Shown: positions 26,205-38,399 of the stretch, piece by piece | How the letters are laid out: every line of letters starts with the position of its first letter | Position numbering within the stretch: the stretch's first letter is position 1 | Source: Nymphaea colorata | Taxonomy: Eukaryota > Streptophyta > Magnoliopsida > Nymphaeales > Nymphaeaceae | Length of the DNA: 64,000 bases | Direction of reading: 5' to 3' | Assembly (NCBI RefSeq): GCF_008831285.2 | Contig: NC_045142.1 | Coordinates: 26,983,876-27,047,875, forward strand | Notes under the pieces: model-generated | What the model saw: only the letters and a program-made list of their open reading frames with translations | The model's database searches: none | What the model was told of the DNA's origin: nothing | Made by a program: the position numbers and the translations under genes

Positions 26205-26316
26205 TACATCATGATATCAGAAACATTGGAGATATTGGTTACCCGAGAAAGAATTAAGAATACATCATGATATCAGAAACATTGGAGATATTGATTACCC
26301 GAGAAAGAATTAAGAA
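26205..26316. repeat. 56-bp tandem duplication present only in copy A
   Basis: Units 26205-26260 and 26261-26316 both begin TACATCATGATATCAG and differ by one base (GGTTACC versus GATTACC). The homologous segment at about 32375-32430 has a single unit, so this duplication arose after the segmental duplication or was lost in the other copy. Confidence 0.9.
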
Positions 26317-26871
26317 CGTACATGGGTGTAGCCCTATAAGTAAGAAGAAACCTACAGTGTCCATCACTAGACAAACCTGTGTTAGTTTTCTGCGTCGATT
26401 CTTTTGAATCCGAACTATTAATGACTTGATAACTACCACATATAGACCAACCAGAGCGGGGAGGTTAGGTACCAATGGTTAAGTCTATTAATTGAATATT
26501 CGATGGTTGCCCACTTTAATTACCAGATGCACTCTGTCCTCCAGCTGCCATTTCCCAAGGAAGAGATGAGAAAATACCCTTTTAGATCTAACATCCACGG
26601 AAGGAAGGGGGACAATTGAGTTACATTAGGCCGCACACAGACCAATCAAGTGCTGTTTCTTTTTTACTAAAAAACAGTAAACTAAAGAGAACTTTTTTGG
26701 ATAAGCGGCAGGTTAACCTGCCACCCAAATGAGCACACAGACCAATCAAGTGTTGTTTCTTTCCTCCCCTCTCCCTGGTCTCAAGGTCTAGAGTTGCATC
26801 CAGTGGAACAGGCCCATGATAACTTCAACTTGCATGCAGAGCCAACCCGTTTTTTGGTACATGAGCATAGC

Positions 26872-27533
26872 TGTTATTAGTTTTTGACTTGGCCATATGT
26901 AAGTCAACAGTGGGCATTTATGTCTTTCTTCTTAAACCCTTATTTTGCTTTATGGAAGGGCTCGACATCTTTCCCCTTTTTTTTGCCTCACGCCATCATC
27001 TTGTGGTTTGCTATTTTGGTGGAGAAACTCAAGGAGTGGCCTGCAATTTTGGTGGAGCGTCTCAAGGTGTCGTCGTCAACATGGAGACTCCACGACCAAC
27101 TCTCTCACTTGCTGAAATCTCTTGTGGGCAGTTATTCTATGTGTCGTCTCTAGAAGAAGAGGTATGTTTTTCAGTTTTAGGGTTATGTGAGGAACATACA
27201 GAAAACAGAGAGAGAAAGAGTTTTGGGGCTGAAGGTCACGCAGAGACATTGTTGTTTTGTAAGGGGATTTAGTATATTCTGGTTTCTTGGATCTCACTGT
27301 ATTTTTTATGCTTCATATAATATGAATCCTGCTGGTTTCTCCCCGTGGATGTAGGAAGACAAACAGTCTATCCGAACCATGTAATTTGGGTGTCTTCTGT
27401 GTGATTGCTTTTCTGTTTCGCTCTCTGGAGTTCATTCCACTATTCACTCTCTTGATATCACGAACACATATTTGTTTACAGAGTGGCTGTTTTTCACCTT
27501 ACTCTGTTTTTGCTTGCAATTTGGTCCTAACAT
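26872..27533 (+). mobile_element. Isolated copia LTR (duplicated copy of the LTR of the element at 32988-38393)
   Basis: Begins TGTTATTAGTTTTTGAC like the two LTRs at 32988 and 37729 and matches them across about 660 bp, but lacks the last ~10 bp and has no PBS or pol after it. Open frames within it are LTR sequence, not genes. Confidence 0.9.
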
Positions 27534-27861
27534 GCATAGTAGTAGTGGTGTTGAATTTGGATGAAATACTAGCTAACATATCTTTTGTTGTTGGACAGTC
27601 TTCAAACACTATGATCATATCATCTTCCATGAATGTTAACATGATGGTTCTGGCCATCAAGTCATCATTCTCAAAAGCCTCGTATTCCTTCTTTTCCTCA
27701 TCAGTAGGTTTGTCTCCTAAAGTAGGAAAGGGCTTGTTGATCACATAAATCAGTCTTTCTAAAGTTAAGGTCAACATCATCATACGTTTCCATGCATGAA
27801 AATTATTTCCACTGAGTTTTTCAGTCTTAGCTAGTTCAGAGGCTCCCACTCTTGAAGTCAT
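27534..27861 (-). pseudogene. Copia gag fragment (UBN2-type), 3' truncated
   Basis: Minus-strand frame from ATG 27861 reads MTSRVGASELAKTEKLSG, then NFHAWKRMMMLTL, and later FEDCPTTKDMLASISSKF. This is the pattern of the N-terminal gag domain of a different copia family from those nearby. It is cut at the junction with the LTR of copy A. There is no zinc knuckle, protease or pol on this side. Confidence 0.75.
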
Positions 27862-28639
27862 TTCTAAATTAGTTTTTAATAGCAAGCAAAGTACAATAAT
27901 CAAGAAGCAATATCATGTCAGGAAATCCCTAGTAGTAGCACTCTAAATTGATTTGAATATAGAGGGATAACAAATATCACAATATTATCGGATCCAAAAG
28001 GCAAATATGATAATATATAATTGAATCAATGTAAACTGGATATGATAATTTTAACCAATATTCAAACTATATGTCATGATTCAAACTGAATACAACTATG
28101 GATCTTAATCAGATCTAAAGCAAGAATCCAACTAATTATTTAGATTCAGACCTTACCAATGTGGATCCACACATAATGATATTACCACTCGAGATAATAT
28201 GTATTTAGACAAATAAAGATGATCCAAATTCAAATCCAATTAGAATATGTTCAACATACATGGATCCAAACCTCGACGACGTTCAACCATACAATAGATA
28301 TGGGTGCGCAATATGTAGAAGTTCAAAAAATGGATAATAGTCAAATCCAAAACCAAACCGTTATAGGTATCCACATCATAATTAACACGGATCTGAATAT
28401 AGTTGCACCCACAATATAGCCAGTATTGATTTAAATAAGAACCAGCTTTACTTCAAATAATATGAACATTCGACAAAAACATTCAAGTCATAACAAAATT
28501 CTGGTTAGTTAAAGAGAGATTGGCATTCTTTATCCAATTCATTTCATTTTTCTTTATATCAACACATCTGATATATCAATTCTTTCAAGTCAAGGCAGTA
28601 AGATGTATGTTTTTCAATTGATAAGTTGGAGTGGTACCT
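27862..28639. other. AT-rich repeat-like interval
   Basis: About 780 bp with many recurring short motifs (GATCCAAA, ATTCAAAC) and no open frame of note. It may be leader or LTR remains of the antisense gag copy; no PBS was found. Confidence 0.35.
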
Positions 28640-29875
28640 ATATGTAATTGTAGTAAAAACTTTATTTCCATCGAAATTGCAAAACAATTTTTCCGAACCC
28701 TCTTTCAAAAAATTATAAGAACTTTGAGGGTACCACCACGAAATTTCGTATGAAATTTCAGGTTTTTGCTCAAATTAATTTTCGCAAGCCTCCTTTTGAA
28801 AACTTTTCCGCAAAAAAATGTTGCGGCTTTAATTTTTGAGAAACATAATTTTAAGTAATGCATAAGTGGTGGACTGTTATTGTAATTTAAAAAGTTGCTA
28901 TAAATACCCCTCTGAACTGCATTTCCTCGGATTCATTCTCCCTCCTCTCGAGAACTTCTCTTTCCCCTTTTGCAGAAAACCCTTTAGGGTTTCGTCTGAT
29001 TTTCCCTCTCCTCTCGGCCGCCCTACAGCCAGCTCGTCTCTACCTAGTGCGCGAGGAAGACCTTGCTGCCGGCGAGGGAGACTCCAAAGATTCTCAATGT
29101 TCTGTCCTCCTTCTCGCGGAAGCAACACGAGCAGCGGCTCAAACTCTCACAGAGGTGTGAGAAGCTCTGGGGAGGAAGAGAAAGTAATAGCCTCAAGAAG
29201 ACCGGAAAGGTGAGACGATGGTGGAACAGAACCCTCATTTTCTTCTGGAAGTCTGGAAGATGAGGAGGAGGTTCGAGCCACGGACCTCATTAGTCTTCGT
29301 CCTATGACATCAGAGGGATCAAGCTTGGTGATGGTCCCTCGACCATCAGGGTGTGCCCCGCCCCGATTTATGGCTCGGTCGATGCGTTTCCTCGCTGGAG
29401 AAGCCTGCCGACACGCAGGGGAAGAGCAGCAGAAGATGGGGAATTCAATGTCCCGTATCTCAGCCTGAAGGAGTTCAACATGGACCCTTGTCGATTCTCT
29501 ACCCCCACGGCCTACCGCCCCTATCTACTTGGTCACTTAGCATATTAGGAAGAGAAATTGGACCCCCGTTCCCTCCCATCTATAAAATCTGATACCAGAA
29601 AAAAGAGGGACAGACTGCTGAACTAAAGGTGCTCTCAGGTCAAAAACAAAAAAAAGGAACGACGAGGGAGATGGCCAACAACTGAAGTAACTATCCAATA
29701 CTTTCTGCTATGGTTTTGGGTACTCCATGTCCTTGCGTGTCTGCTGAAACAAGTGCAGCCGTGGGTTTCCGGTTGTTCCAGAATGTCCGATTTACAGAAG
29801 AAGAAGTCGAAACAATTTATTAGAGGCTTCAAAACACAGATTACAACACGATGGTAATCCTGCCTCTCTGTCATA
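28640..29875 (+). other. Repeat-family segment with promoter-like features, no intact gene
   Basis: The part at 28640-28870 resembles the reverse complement of about 54580-54790 (CCTCTTT, GAAATTTCGTA and ATGTTGCGGC blocks in the same order). It is followed by a TATA-like GCTATAAATACC at about 28900 and a CT-rich leader-like stretch. From 28980 to 29600 the DNA is GC-richer with short frames in several phases and no recognised domain. It may be an LTR or captured promoter fragment. The last 240 bp before the truncated copia are unassigned. Confidence 0.35.
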
Positions 29876-31282
29876 GTGCGTGTGCCCTTTCTGTATAAAG
29901 CTGACGGAACAGTTGAAAAGTTTAAAGCAAGGCTGGTGGCGAAAGGTTTCTCCCAAAAGGAAGGAATTGATTACATGGAAACTTATTCTCCGGTAGCAAA
30001 ATTTGCATCAATCAGAATAATTTTGGCTATTACAGCCTTCTATGACCTGGATGTTCATCAGATGGATGTGAAAACTGCGTTCTTGAACGGTGAACTAAAG
30101 GAAACCATATATATGACACAGCCGCAGGGATATATCGTCAGAGGAAATGAAGACAAAGTATACAAGCTACATAAATCATTGTACGGATTGAAGCAGTCTC
30201 CAAGACAGTGGTATTTTGCTTTTTATAAAGCAATTACAAAGCTTGGATACATAGCAAATCAACTAGACTAGTGTGTATATGTTTGGAAAAGTGGGAGTCT
30301 ATTCTGTATCCTATCTTTATATGTCGATGATATTCTATTGACTGGAAACGATAATAGTATGATATCCAAAACAAAGACTTGGTTGAATAAGAATTTCGAA
30401 ATGAAGGACATGGGTGAAGCTTCCTATATATTAGGAATAAAGATCACTCGAGATAGAGACTCAAGAATTCTGAGTTTGAGCCAAGAACGATATATTGATT
30501 ATGTCTTAAAGAAATTTCGAATGCAAGATTGCAAACCAATTGGAACTCCGATAGCTAAAGGAGCAAATCTAAGTAGGAGCGATTGTCCTAGAGAAGAACA
30601 ACAAAAATTGCATGTTCCTTATGCACAGGCTGTTGGTAGTTTAATGTATCTAATGCTTTGTACAAGACCAGACATAAGCTTTCCTGTTGGTCTTGTGAGT
30701 CGTTACCAAAGTAATCCTGGTTGGCCTCACTGGCAAGCGGTTAAAAGAATTCTTCGGTATATAAAAGGAACTAAAGGACTGAAATTGTCTTATCAAACGA
30801 ATGAGCTTACTGTAGTTGGCTATACCGATGCAGATTTTGCTGGTTGTAAAGATGACAGTAAATCCACATCTGGATATGTATTTCTCTTTGGAGGTGGAGC
30901 AATAGCCTGGTCCTGTAAGAAACAAGGATGTGTTGCTCAACACACACAAGAAGCAGAATATGTAGCATGTAATGTTGCCACCACATTTGCTGTCTGGATA
31001 AATCGGTTCTTGAAAGACTTGAAATTAGGTCTTGATCATGAACCAGTTCAACTATATTGTGATAATCAGGCAGCGATATCACTTATGAAAAATGGAGTTG
31101 TGAGCTCAAAGAGTAAACATATAATGGTGAAATACCATTATGTCCATGAAATGATTGAGAAAAATGAAATCTCAGTTGAATACATGCCTACCAATGACAT
31201 GATAGCAGATCCCCTGACCAAGAGAATATCAGAAGACTTGTTTACCAAGCATGTAGCTCATATGGGGCTGAGATATATTTGA
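29876..31282 (+). pseudogene. Copia pol fragment: reverse transcriptase and RNase H
   Basis: One frame runs from 29876 to 31282 with a single in-frame TAG at 30269-30271 (after ANQLD, before CVYVW). RT motifs are KARLVAKGFSQKEGIDY, MDVKTAFLNGEL (motif A Asp intact), KSLYGLKQSPRQWY and LYVDDILLTG. RNase H shows YTDADFAG, EAEYVA and CDNQAAISLMKN, ending LTKRISEDL. The RT start is missing. The catalytic residues survive, but truncation and the stop make it non-autonomous. Confidence 0.9.
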
Positions 31283-31443
31283 AAGGTTGCGATGAAAGAA
31301 CCTTGAATGGAAAACCTCGCTACAAACCTTGAGTTAAATTCAAGTTACGATGGACAAACCAATTAAGGAAAACCTCGTAACTTAAGAAAAGAAAACCCAC
31401 ATGTAGTGGAAGCAAACTGGCGGTCTCATGGCCAAGTGGGAGA

Positions 31444-31823
31444 TGTTGGATAGTGGCCCTGAGCCCTATCCTTCCTTTGTAACTGAAAAAGAAGATTCTG
31501 CAGTTACGCAATTAAAATGGAAAATAAGTTTACAAATTTAATGTTTCCGTTTTCATTCTTACCATAACTCTCCATGCCATAACCATAGCTGGGACTGGGG
31601 AAATCCTGAGAGGCAGTCTATAAAACCCAGCTTTTATTCATCTACCGTATGATGGTTGTGTAATCAACCTGCGCCTCTCAGAAGCAAACCCCCAAAACGA
31701 TTTCTCTCTTGCTTCTTCTTTTTTCTTCTTCTTCTCTTCTCTTTTATTTTGTCACAGGTGCTGCTATTGCTGAGTCGTAGCTGAAGGATCTCTGAAGTTT
31801 CCGCTGCATACTCTATATCAACA
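31444..31823 (+). repeat. 3' LTR of the truncated copia
   Basis: 380 bp bounded by TGTTGGATAG and ATCAACA, directly after a purine-rich tract. No partner 5' LTR was found in the window, so its ends rest on TG/CA termini and the duplicated flank. Confidence 0.8.
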
Positions 31824-32987
31824 GAGTTCCACTGATGATGTCGTGAAAAGGAACCCGATTCCTTCATCGCTGCCCATGCATTAAGCAGGGGAAATGATCA
31901 AACTAGTGAAGATAAACATAACAAAGGAACAACCGACAAGCAAAAGTCTTCTCTTTGCCAATAAGTAAGGAATTTATTTCGGATTTGGTGAAGATTCCTA
32001 GCCGAAATTTGATTTTTCTTTTTTGGAAAATGAAAACGAAACGGAAAAGTGAAGATGCTTTGGGCCCTGGAGACTAAGGGATGTTAACTAACACGTACAA
32101 ATTTTTTATTTTCAATTATTTGAGGAAGCTCATTGATTTTTTGAAAGCTTCGACAGAAGAAAAACATGTTTGCATGTTCATTTGATTACATACTCTTTCT
32201 AGTTACATATACCCACAGTTAAATTGAAGAAACGTACGGCAAAAAATGTGAAGATTAAACCATGTTGTTTGCAAATACTGGATAACTTGGAGACCACTGT
32301 AGCTTGAAACAAATATTGGGAAGTCAGCCAAGTAATAGTTATTACAGTATAAGGTTGGACCACGGTGGAACATCTACATCATGATATCAGAAACATTGGA
32401 GATATTGGTTACCCGAGAAAGAATTAAGAACGTACATGGGTGTAGCCCTATAAGCAAGAAGAAACCTACAGTGTCCATCACTCTGGACAAACCTGTGTTA
32501 GTTTTCTGCGTCGATTCTTTTGAATCCGAACTATTAATGACTTGATAACTACCACATATAGACCGACCAGAGCGGGGAGGTTAGGTACCAATGGTTAAGT
32601 CTATTAATTGAATATTCGACGGTTGCCCACTTTAATTACCAGATGCACTCTGTCCTCCAGCTGCCATTTCCCAAGGAAGAGATGAGAAAATAACCTTTTA
32701 GATCTAACATCCACGGAAGGAAGGGGGACAATTGAGTTACATTAGGCCGCACACAGACCAATCAAGTGCTGTTTCTTTTTTACTAAAAAATAGTAAACTA
32801 AAGAGAACTTTTTTGGATAAGCGGCAGGTTAACCTGCCACCCAAATGAGCACACAGACCAATCAAGTGCTGTTTCTTTCCTCCCCTCTCCTTGGTCTCAA
32901 GGTCTAGAGTTGCATCCAGTGGAACAGGCCCATGATAACTTCAACTTGCATGCAGAGCCAACCCGTTTTTTGGTACATGAGCATAGC
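31824..32987. repeat. Segmental duplication copy B (flank part), homologous to 25674-26871
   Basis: Noncoding flank shared with copy A. It includes a perfect palindrome GGCAGGTTAACCTGCC (about 32823) and a repeated CACACAGACCAATCAAG motif. It has a single 56-bp unit where copy A has two, and an extra ~20 bp near 32193. It leads directly into the 5' LTR of the complete copia. Confidence 0.85.
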
Positions 32988-33658
32988 TGTTATTAGTTTT
33001 TGACTTGGCCATATGTAAGTCAACAGTGGGCATTTATGTCTTTCTTCTTAAAACCCTTATTTTGCTTTATGGAAGGGCTCGACATCTTTCCCCCTTTTTT
33101 TGCCTCACGCCATCATCTTATGGTATGCTATTTTGGTGGAGAAACTCAAGGAGTGGCCTGCGATTTTGGTGGAGCGTCTCAAGGTGTCGTTGTCAACATG
33201 GAGACTCCACGACCAACTCTCTCACTTGCTGAAATCTCTTGTGGGCAGTTATTCTCTGTGTCGTCTCTAGAAGAAGAGGTATGTTTTTCAGTTTTGGGGT
33301 TATGTGAGGAACATACATAAAACAGAGAGAAAGAGTTTTGGGGCTGAAGGTCACGCAGAGACATTGTTGTTTTGTAAGGGGATTTAGTATATTCTGGTTT
33401 CTTGGATCTCACTGTATTTTTGATGCTTCATATAATATGAATCCTGCTGGTTTCTCCCCGTGGATGTAGGAAGACAAACAGTCTATCCGAACCACGTAAT
33501 TTTGGTGTCTTCTGTGTGATTGCTTTTCTGTTTCGCTCTCTACAGTTCATTTCACTATTCACTCTCTTGATATCACGAACACATATTTGTTTACAGAGTA
33601 GCTGTTTTTCACCTTACTCTGTTTTTCCTTGCAATTTGGTCCTAACATACGCAACATC

Positions 33659-33670
33659 TGGTATCAGAGC
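33659..33670 (+). other. Primer-binding site, initiator tRNA-Met
   Basis: TGGTATCAGAGC, two bases after the 5' LTR end, is the standard complement to the 3' end of plant initiator tRNA-Met. Confidence 0.93.
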
Positions 33671-33714
33671 CAGGTTGCAAGATTTGTGTTTGTGATAGTT
33701 GTTTTTTGTTGACT

Positions 33715-36700
33715 ATGACGTCAAATATGTCGATGACTAAGTTTGAGGTGGATAAGTTTGACGGCAAAATTGATTTTGGTTTGTGGCAAAAACGTGTAAA
33801 AGCTATTTTGGTTCAGAACAACTTGCATAAAGCCTTGCTTGGAAAAGAGAAATCAGGGATTAAAGATGCTGATTGGGATGAGTTAGACCTGAAGGCGATG
33901 AGTACAATTCAGCTTTGCCTAGCTGATGAAGTGATGTATAATGTTGTAGATGTAGATACTACGACTGATTTATGGGCCAAATTAGAAAAAATGTATATGT
34001 CAAAGTCTCTCACAAATAAGTTGTATTTGAAAAAGCAGCTTTATAGTTTACGTATGACTGATGGGACAAATTTGCTTGAGCATCTGAATACTTTCAATAA
34101 ATTGATTGCTCAACTTCGTAGTATTGGTGTTAAGGTAGATGAAGAAGACCAGGCCCTTCTTCTTCTTTCATCGATGCCTAAATTGTATGATCATCTTGTG
34201 ACTACTATCCTTTATGGAAAAGACACTTTAAAGCTGAAAGAAGTCAGGACTATTTTGCTTTCAAATGAAGCCAGACATAAGCCAAATCATGGAGAAAATT
34301 TAAATGTAAAGGAACATGGTCACGAGAGAGGCCGTCAAAAGCATAAATTCAGCAAGAAGTTCAGATCTCGATCCAAGTCCAAAGGTAAAGACAACAGATG
34401 CAAGTATTGCAAAGAAGAGGGTCATTGGAAAGTTGATTGTCCAAAGCTTAAAGAAAAATACAAACAAAAAAAGAAAGCAGCCGAAGAAGCAAGTGTACCA
34501 TCAGATGTCGATGGAGATGTGCAAGCCATTTCCTCAGGTAATAATCTCAAATCTGATGTACGGATTTTAGATTCTAGATGTTCATACCATATGTGTCCTC
34601 ATAAGTCATGGTTTGATTCTTATACATTATGTGATATTGGAAAAATGTTGATGGGAAATAATACAAAATGTAAATCAGTTGGAATTGAAACCATAAACGT
34701 AAAAATGTTTGATGGTGTCATTAAAACTCTAACAGAAGTTAGACACGTTCCAGATTTAAGAAAAAGTCTTATTTCTCTTGGTACACTTGTTATTAATGGT
34801 TTTACTTTTAGTGGTGTTAATGGCATATTGAAAGTGAAGCGAGAAGCTTTAGTTGTCATGAAAGGAGAGAAAGTTGGATCTCTATACTGGTTGATTGGAG
34901 AAACAATAACAGAGACTGCCGCCATCTCATCTTCTTCATCCCTTTTTGATGATGATACTGCATATTTGTGGCATGCTAGGTTAGGCCATATGAGTGAAAG
35001 AGGGATTCAAGAGTTGCATAATAAAAAGCTACTCAAGGGCATCAAATCATGTAAACTTGAATTCTGTGAATGTTGTGTTCTTGAAAAACAGTGCAGAGTT
35101 AAATTCTCAACCTCTACAAAAAGAAGTAAAGACATTCTTGAATATATCCATTCAGATGTATGGGGGCCTGCACCAGTTACATCTAAAGGAGGAGCTAGAT
35201 TTTTTGTTACATTCATTGATGACTACTCACAAAAAGTTTGGGTATATTTCCTCAAGTATAAGTCTAAAGTATTTGAGACTTTTAAAGAATGGAAAGCGAG
35301 AGTGGAAAATCAAACAGGTAAAAAGTTAAAAGTGCTAAGAAGTGACAATGGTGGTGAGTATACGTCTTCTCAGTTTGAAAAGTTTTGCAAAGTTGAAGGG
35401 ATTACTCGACATTTCACTATTTCAGGTACACCACAGCAGAATGGTGTGGCAGAGAGAATGAACAGAACTTTGATTGAGAGGGCTCGTTGTATGAGGTTGT
35501 TTGCAGGTTTACCAAAACAGTTTTGAGCAGAAGCTGTTAATACTGCATGTTTTTTAGTAAATAGATCTCCTTCTACAGCATTAAATCTGAAAGTGCCAGA
35601 AGAAGTATGGTATGGTAAGCCAGTTGATTACTCTGACATACATATATTTGGTTGTCCTATTTATGTGTTATTGCAGGAAGGAGAAAGAAGCAAACTTGAT
35701 GCTAAATCAAAGAAATGCATCTTTCTTAGATACAAATCAGGCGTGAAAGGGTATAAAGTTTGGAACCCCGACACACAGAAAGTGGAGATTAGCAGAAATG
35801 TAGTTTTTGATGAAGCATCATTGTTAAAGAAAATTCAAGATTGTGATAAAGACATTGAAAAGACAAGAAATCAAATTCAACTTGAGTGGAGTAATGATAA
35901 GAACAACCAAATCTTGGAAGAACCATCACAAGAAAGTGAGGAAGAAGAACAACCACTTGAAGAACCTTATTCTATTGCAAAGGGTAGAGAAAGAAGGGAA
36001 GTTAGATTACCTTTAAAATTTCAAGATACAGTAGCATATGCATTTCCAGTTATGTCTACTAACTCACTGACTTTTCAGGAAGCAATAGAAAGCAAGGATA
36101 GTGGAAAATGGATGGTTGCTATGGAAGATGAAATGAAGTCTCTTCAAAAGAATCAGACATGGGAATTGGTAAGTCTTCCAGAAAGAAAGAAAGTGATTGG
36201 CTGCAAGTGGGTGTTTAGAATAAAAGAATCTTCGAGTGCAGGAGAACCACCAAAGTACAAGGCCAGACTGGTAGCCAAGGGCTATGCTCAGAAAAAAGGA
36301 GTGGATTTTTCAGAAATTTTTTCTCTAGTGGTGAAACATTGCTCAATTAGAGTTTTGTTAGCCATAGTAGCTATTGATGATTTGGAACTTGAACAACTAT
36401 ATGTTAAAACTGCATTTTTACATGGTAGCCTAGAAGAAGAAATATATATGCAGCAACCAGAATGATTTATTCAAGCAAAAAATGAAAAGTTAGTGTGCAA
36501 ATTGAAAAGGTCACTCTATGACTTGAAGCAAGCACCACGACAGTGGTACAAAAGATTTGACACATTTATGTTGGCACAAGGCTACAATAAAAGCAGGTAT
36601 GACAGTTGTGTTTACTTTCATTTTTTGAATGATGGTTCTATTATTATTTTGATGCTCTATGTGGATGACATGCTTATAGCATGCAAACACATGTTAGAAA

Positions 36701-37632
36701 TTGCTAAGTTGAAATATGAACTTAGAAATGAATTTGAAATGAAATATTTGGGGGCAGCCAAAAGAATTTTAGGTATGGAAATTCATAGAGATCGAGAGAA
36801 CAAGAAACTATGGTTGACACAAAAGGAGTATGTAAACAAAGTGTTGGCTAAATTCAATATGAAGAATGCAAAATTAGTTTCTACTCCACTTGCTCAACAC
36901 TTTAAGTTATCTTTGAAAGATTGTTCCAAATCTGAAAAAGAGAGCAACATTATGAGCAAAATACCATATGCAAATGCAGTTGGATGTCTTATGTATGCTA
37001 TGGTCTGTACTAGGCCTGATTTATCTCATGTTGTAAGTAATGTTAGCAGATATATGGCAAATCCAGGTCAAAGACATTGGGAGGCAGTAAAATGGATTCT
37101 ACGATATTTGAAGGGCTCATCAGATGTTGGTTTACTATTTCAGACATGTATAAATATTTCTGATACTCTGATTGGCTATGTTGATTCAGATTATGCAGGT
37201 GACTTAGATAAAAGAAGATCTACAACAGGGTATATATTTACTCTAGGTGGAGGCCCAATCAGTTGGAAAGCTACATTACAAGATATTGTTGCTTTATCAA
37301 CAACTGAATCAGAGTATATTGTCGCAGTAGAAGCTGCTAAAGAAGCAGTTTGGTTAAGGGGACTTGTTAATGAACTGGGTATTATGCAGGAAAATGTCAA
37401 ATTATATTGTGACAATCAAAGCGCAATATGTTTGGCTAAAGATCCAGTTTATCATGGAAGAACTAAACATATAGATGTCAAATATCATAAAATCAGGGAG
37501 TTTGTGGCAAATGGTGAAATTCAACTGCAAAAGGTGGAGTCGCAACATAATGTGACAGACATGTTGACGAAACCTCTCACCACAACTAAATTTCACTATT
37601 GTCTGAGCTTGGCTCAGATTTGTGCATGTTAA
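33715..37632 (+). pseudogene. Copia gag-pol polyprotein, inactivated
   Basis: A single frame of 1306 codons from ATG 33715. Gag is followed by a zinc knuckle CKYCKEEGHWKVDC near residue 229. The protease reads LDSR at residues 285-288 where the family has DSG (AGA at 34576-34578). Integrase has LWHARLGHM, HSDVWGP, RSDNGGEY and GVAERMNRT, so its D,D,E are present. In RT motif A, LEQLYVKTAF has Tyr (TAT at 36400-36402) in place of the catalytic Asp; YVDD is intact. RNase H shows DSDYAGD, ESEYI and CDNQSAICLAKD. Premature stops are TGA 35524-35526 (a Trp position before AEAVNTA) and TGA 36463-36465 (a Gly position in QPEGF). No frameshifts were seen. An enzyme from this copy could not be active. 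Confidence 0.93.
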
Positions 37633-38399
37633 ACATGGTTGGAGTCCAAGGGAGAATGGACATTCATATTGAACAGGATTGATCTTATATATTTTCTAGA
37701 TTATGACCAAGCCCAAAAGGTGGAGTTTTGTTATTAGTTTTTGACTTGGCCATATGTAAGTCAACAGTGGGCATTTATGTCTTTCTTCTTAAAACCCTTA
37801 TTTTGCTTTATGGAAGGGCTCGACATCTTTCCCCTTTTTTTTGCCTCATGCCATCATCTTGTGGTATGCTATTTTGGTGGAGAAACTCAAGGAGTGGCCT
37901 GCGATTTTGGTGGAGCGTCTCAAGGTGTCATCGTCAACATGGAGACTCCACGACCAACTCTCTCACTTGCTGAAATCTCTTGTGGGCAGTTATTCTCTGT
38001 GTCGTCTCTAGAAGAAGAGGTATGTTTTTCAGTTTTGGGGTTATGTGAGGAACATACAAAAAACAGAGAGAAAGAGTTTTGGAGCTGAAGGTCACGCATA
38101 GACATTGTTGTTTTGTAAGGGGATTTAGTATATTCTGGTTTCTTGGATCTCACTGTATTTTTGATGCTTCATATAATATGAATCCTGCTGGTTTCTCCCC
38201 GTGGATGTAGGAAGACAAACAGTCTATCCGAATCACGTAAGGTGTCTTCTGTGTGATTGCTTTTCTGTTTCGCTCTCTGCAGTTCATTTCACTATTCACT
38301 CTCTTGATATCACGAACACATATTTGTTTACAGAGTGGCTGTTTTTCACCTTACTTTGTTTTTGCTTGCAATCTGGTCCTAACATACGCAACACATAGC

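Larger units (their letters stand above)
25674..27533 (+). repeat. Segmental duplication copy A (flank plus LTR), homologous to 31824-33650
   Basis: From GAGTTCCACTG at 25674 the sequence is nearly the same as that from 31824 for about 1.8 kb. It covers about 1.2 kb of non-LTR flank and then a complete-looking LTR. The bases just before the LTR (GAGCATAGC) are the same in both copies, so the two LTRs descend from one insertion that was later duplicated. Copy A ends at CCTAACAT (27533), where it meets an unrelated antisense gag fragment. Confidence 0.88.
29876..31823 (+). mobile_element. 5'-truncated copia retrotransposon with 3' LTR
   Basis: Holds the 3' part of a copia element: reverse transcriptase from just before the KARLVAKGF block, RNase H, a purine-rich tract (AAGTGGGAGA) and a 3' LTR at 31444-31823. 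The LTR starts TGTTGGATAG and ends ATCAACA. The five bases after it (GAGTT, 31824-31828) are the same as those at 25674-25678, where the duplicated flank has no such insertion. The left end of the element (gag, protease, integrase, 5' LTR) is missing. Confidence 0.88.
32988..38393 (+). mobile_element. Complete but inactivated Ty1/copia retrotransposon with 6-bp target duplication
   Basis: A 5.4-kb element. The 5' LTR is 32988-33656, the 3' LTR 37729-38393; both begin TGTTATTAG and end CGCAACA. By eye the LTRs differ by about 15 substitutions and one 4-bp indel, so insertion was fairly recent. CATAGC flanks both ends (32982-32987 and 38394-38399). The primer site is at 33659-33670 and a purine-rich tract (AAAAGGTGGAG) lies just before the 3' LTR. 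Domain order gag, protease, integrase, RT, RNase H is copia. The internal frame carries two stops and two lost catalytic residues. Confidence 0.95.

Noticed and set aside
26884-27297. Open frames of 70-127 codons at 26884-27297, 33000-33412 and 37728-38153
   Set aside because: They are the same LTR sequence three times on both strands. They show no domain, so they are LTR sequence rather than genes.
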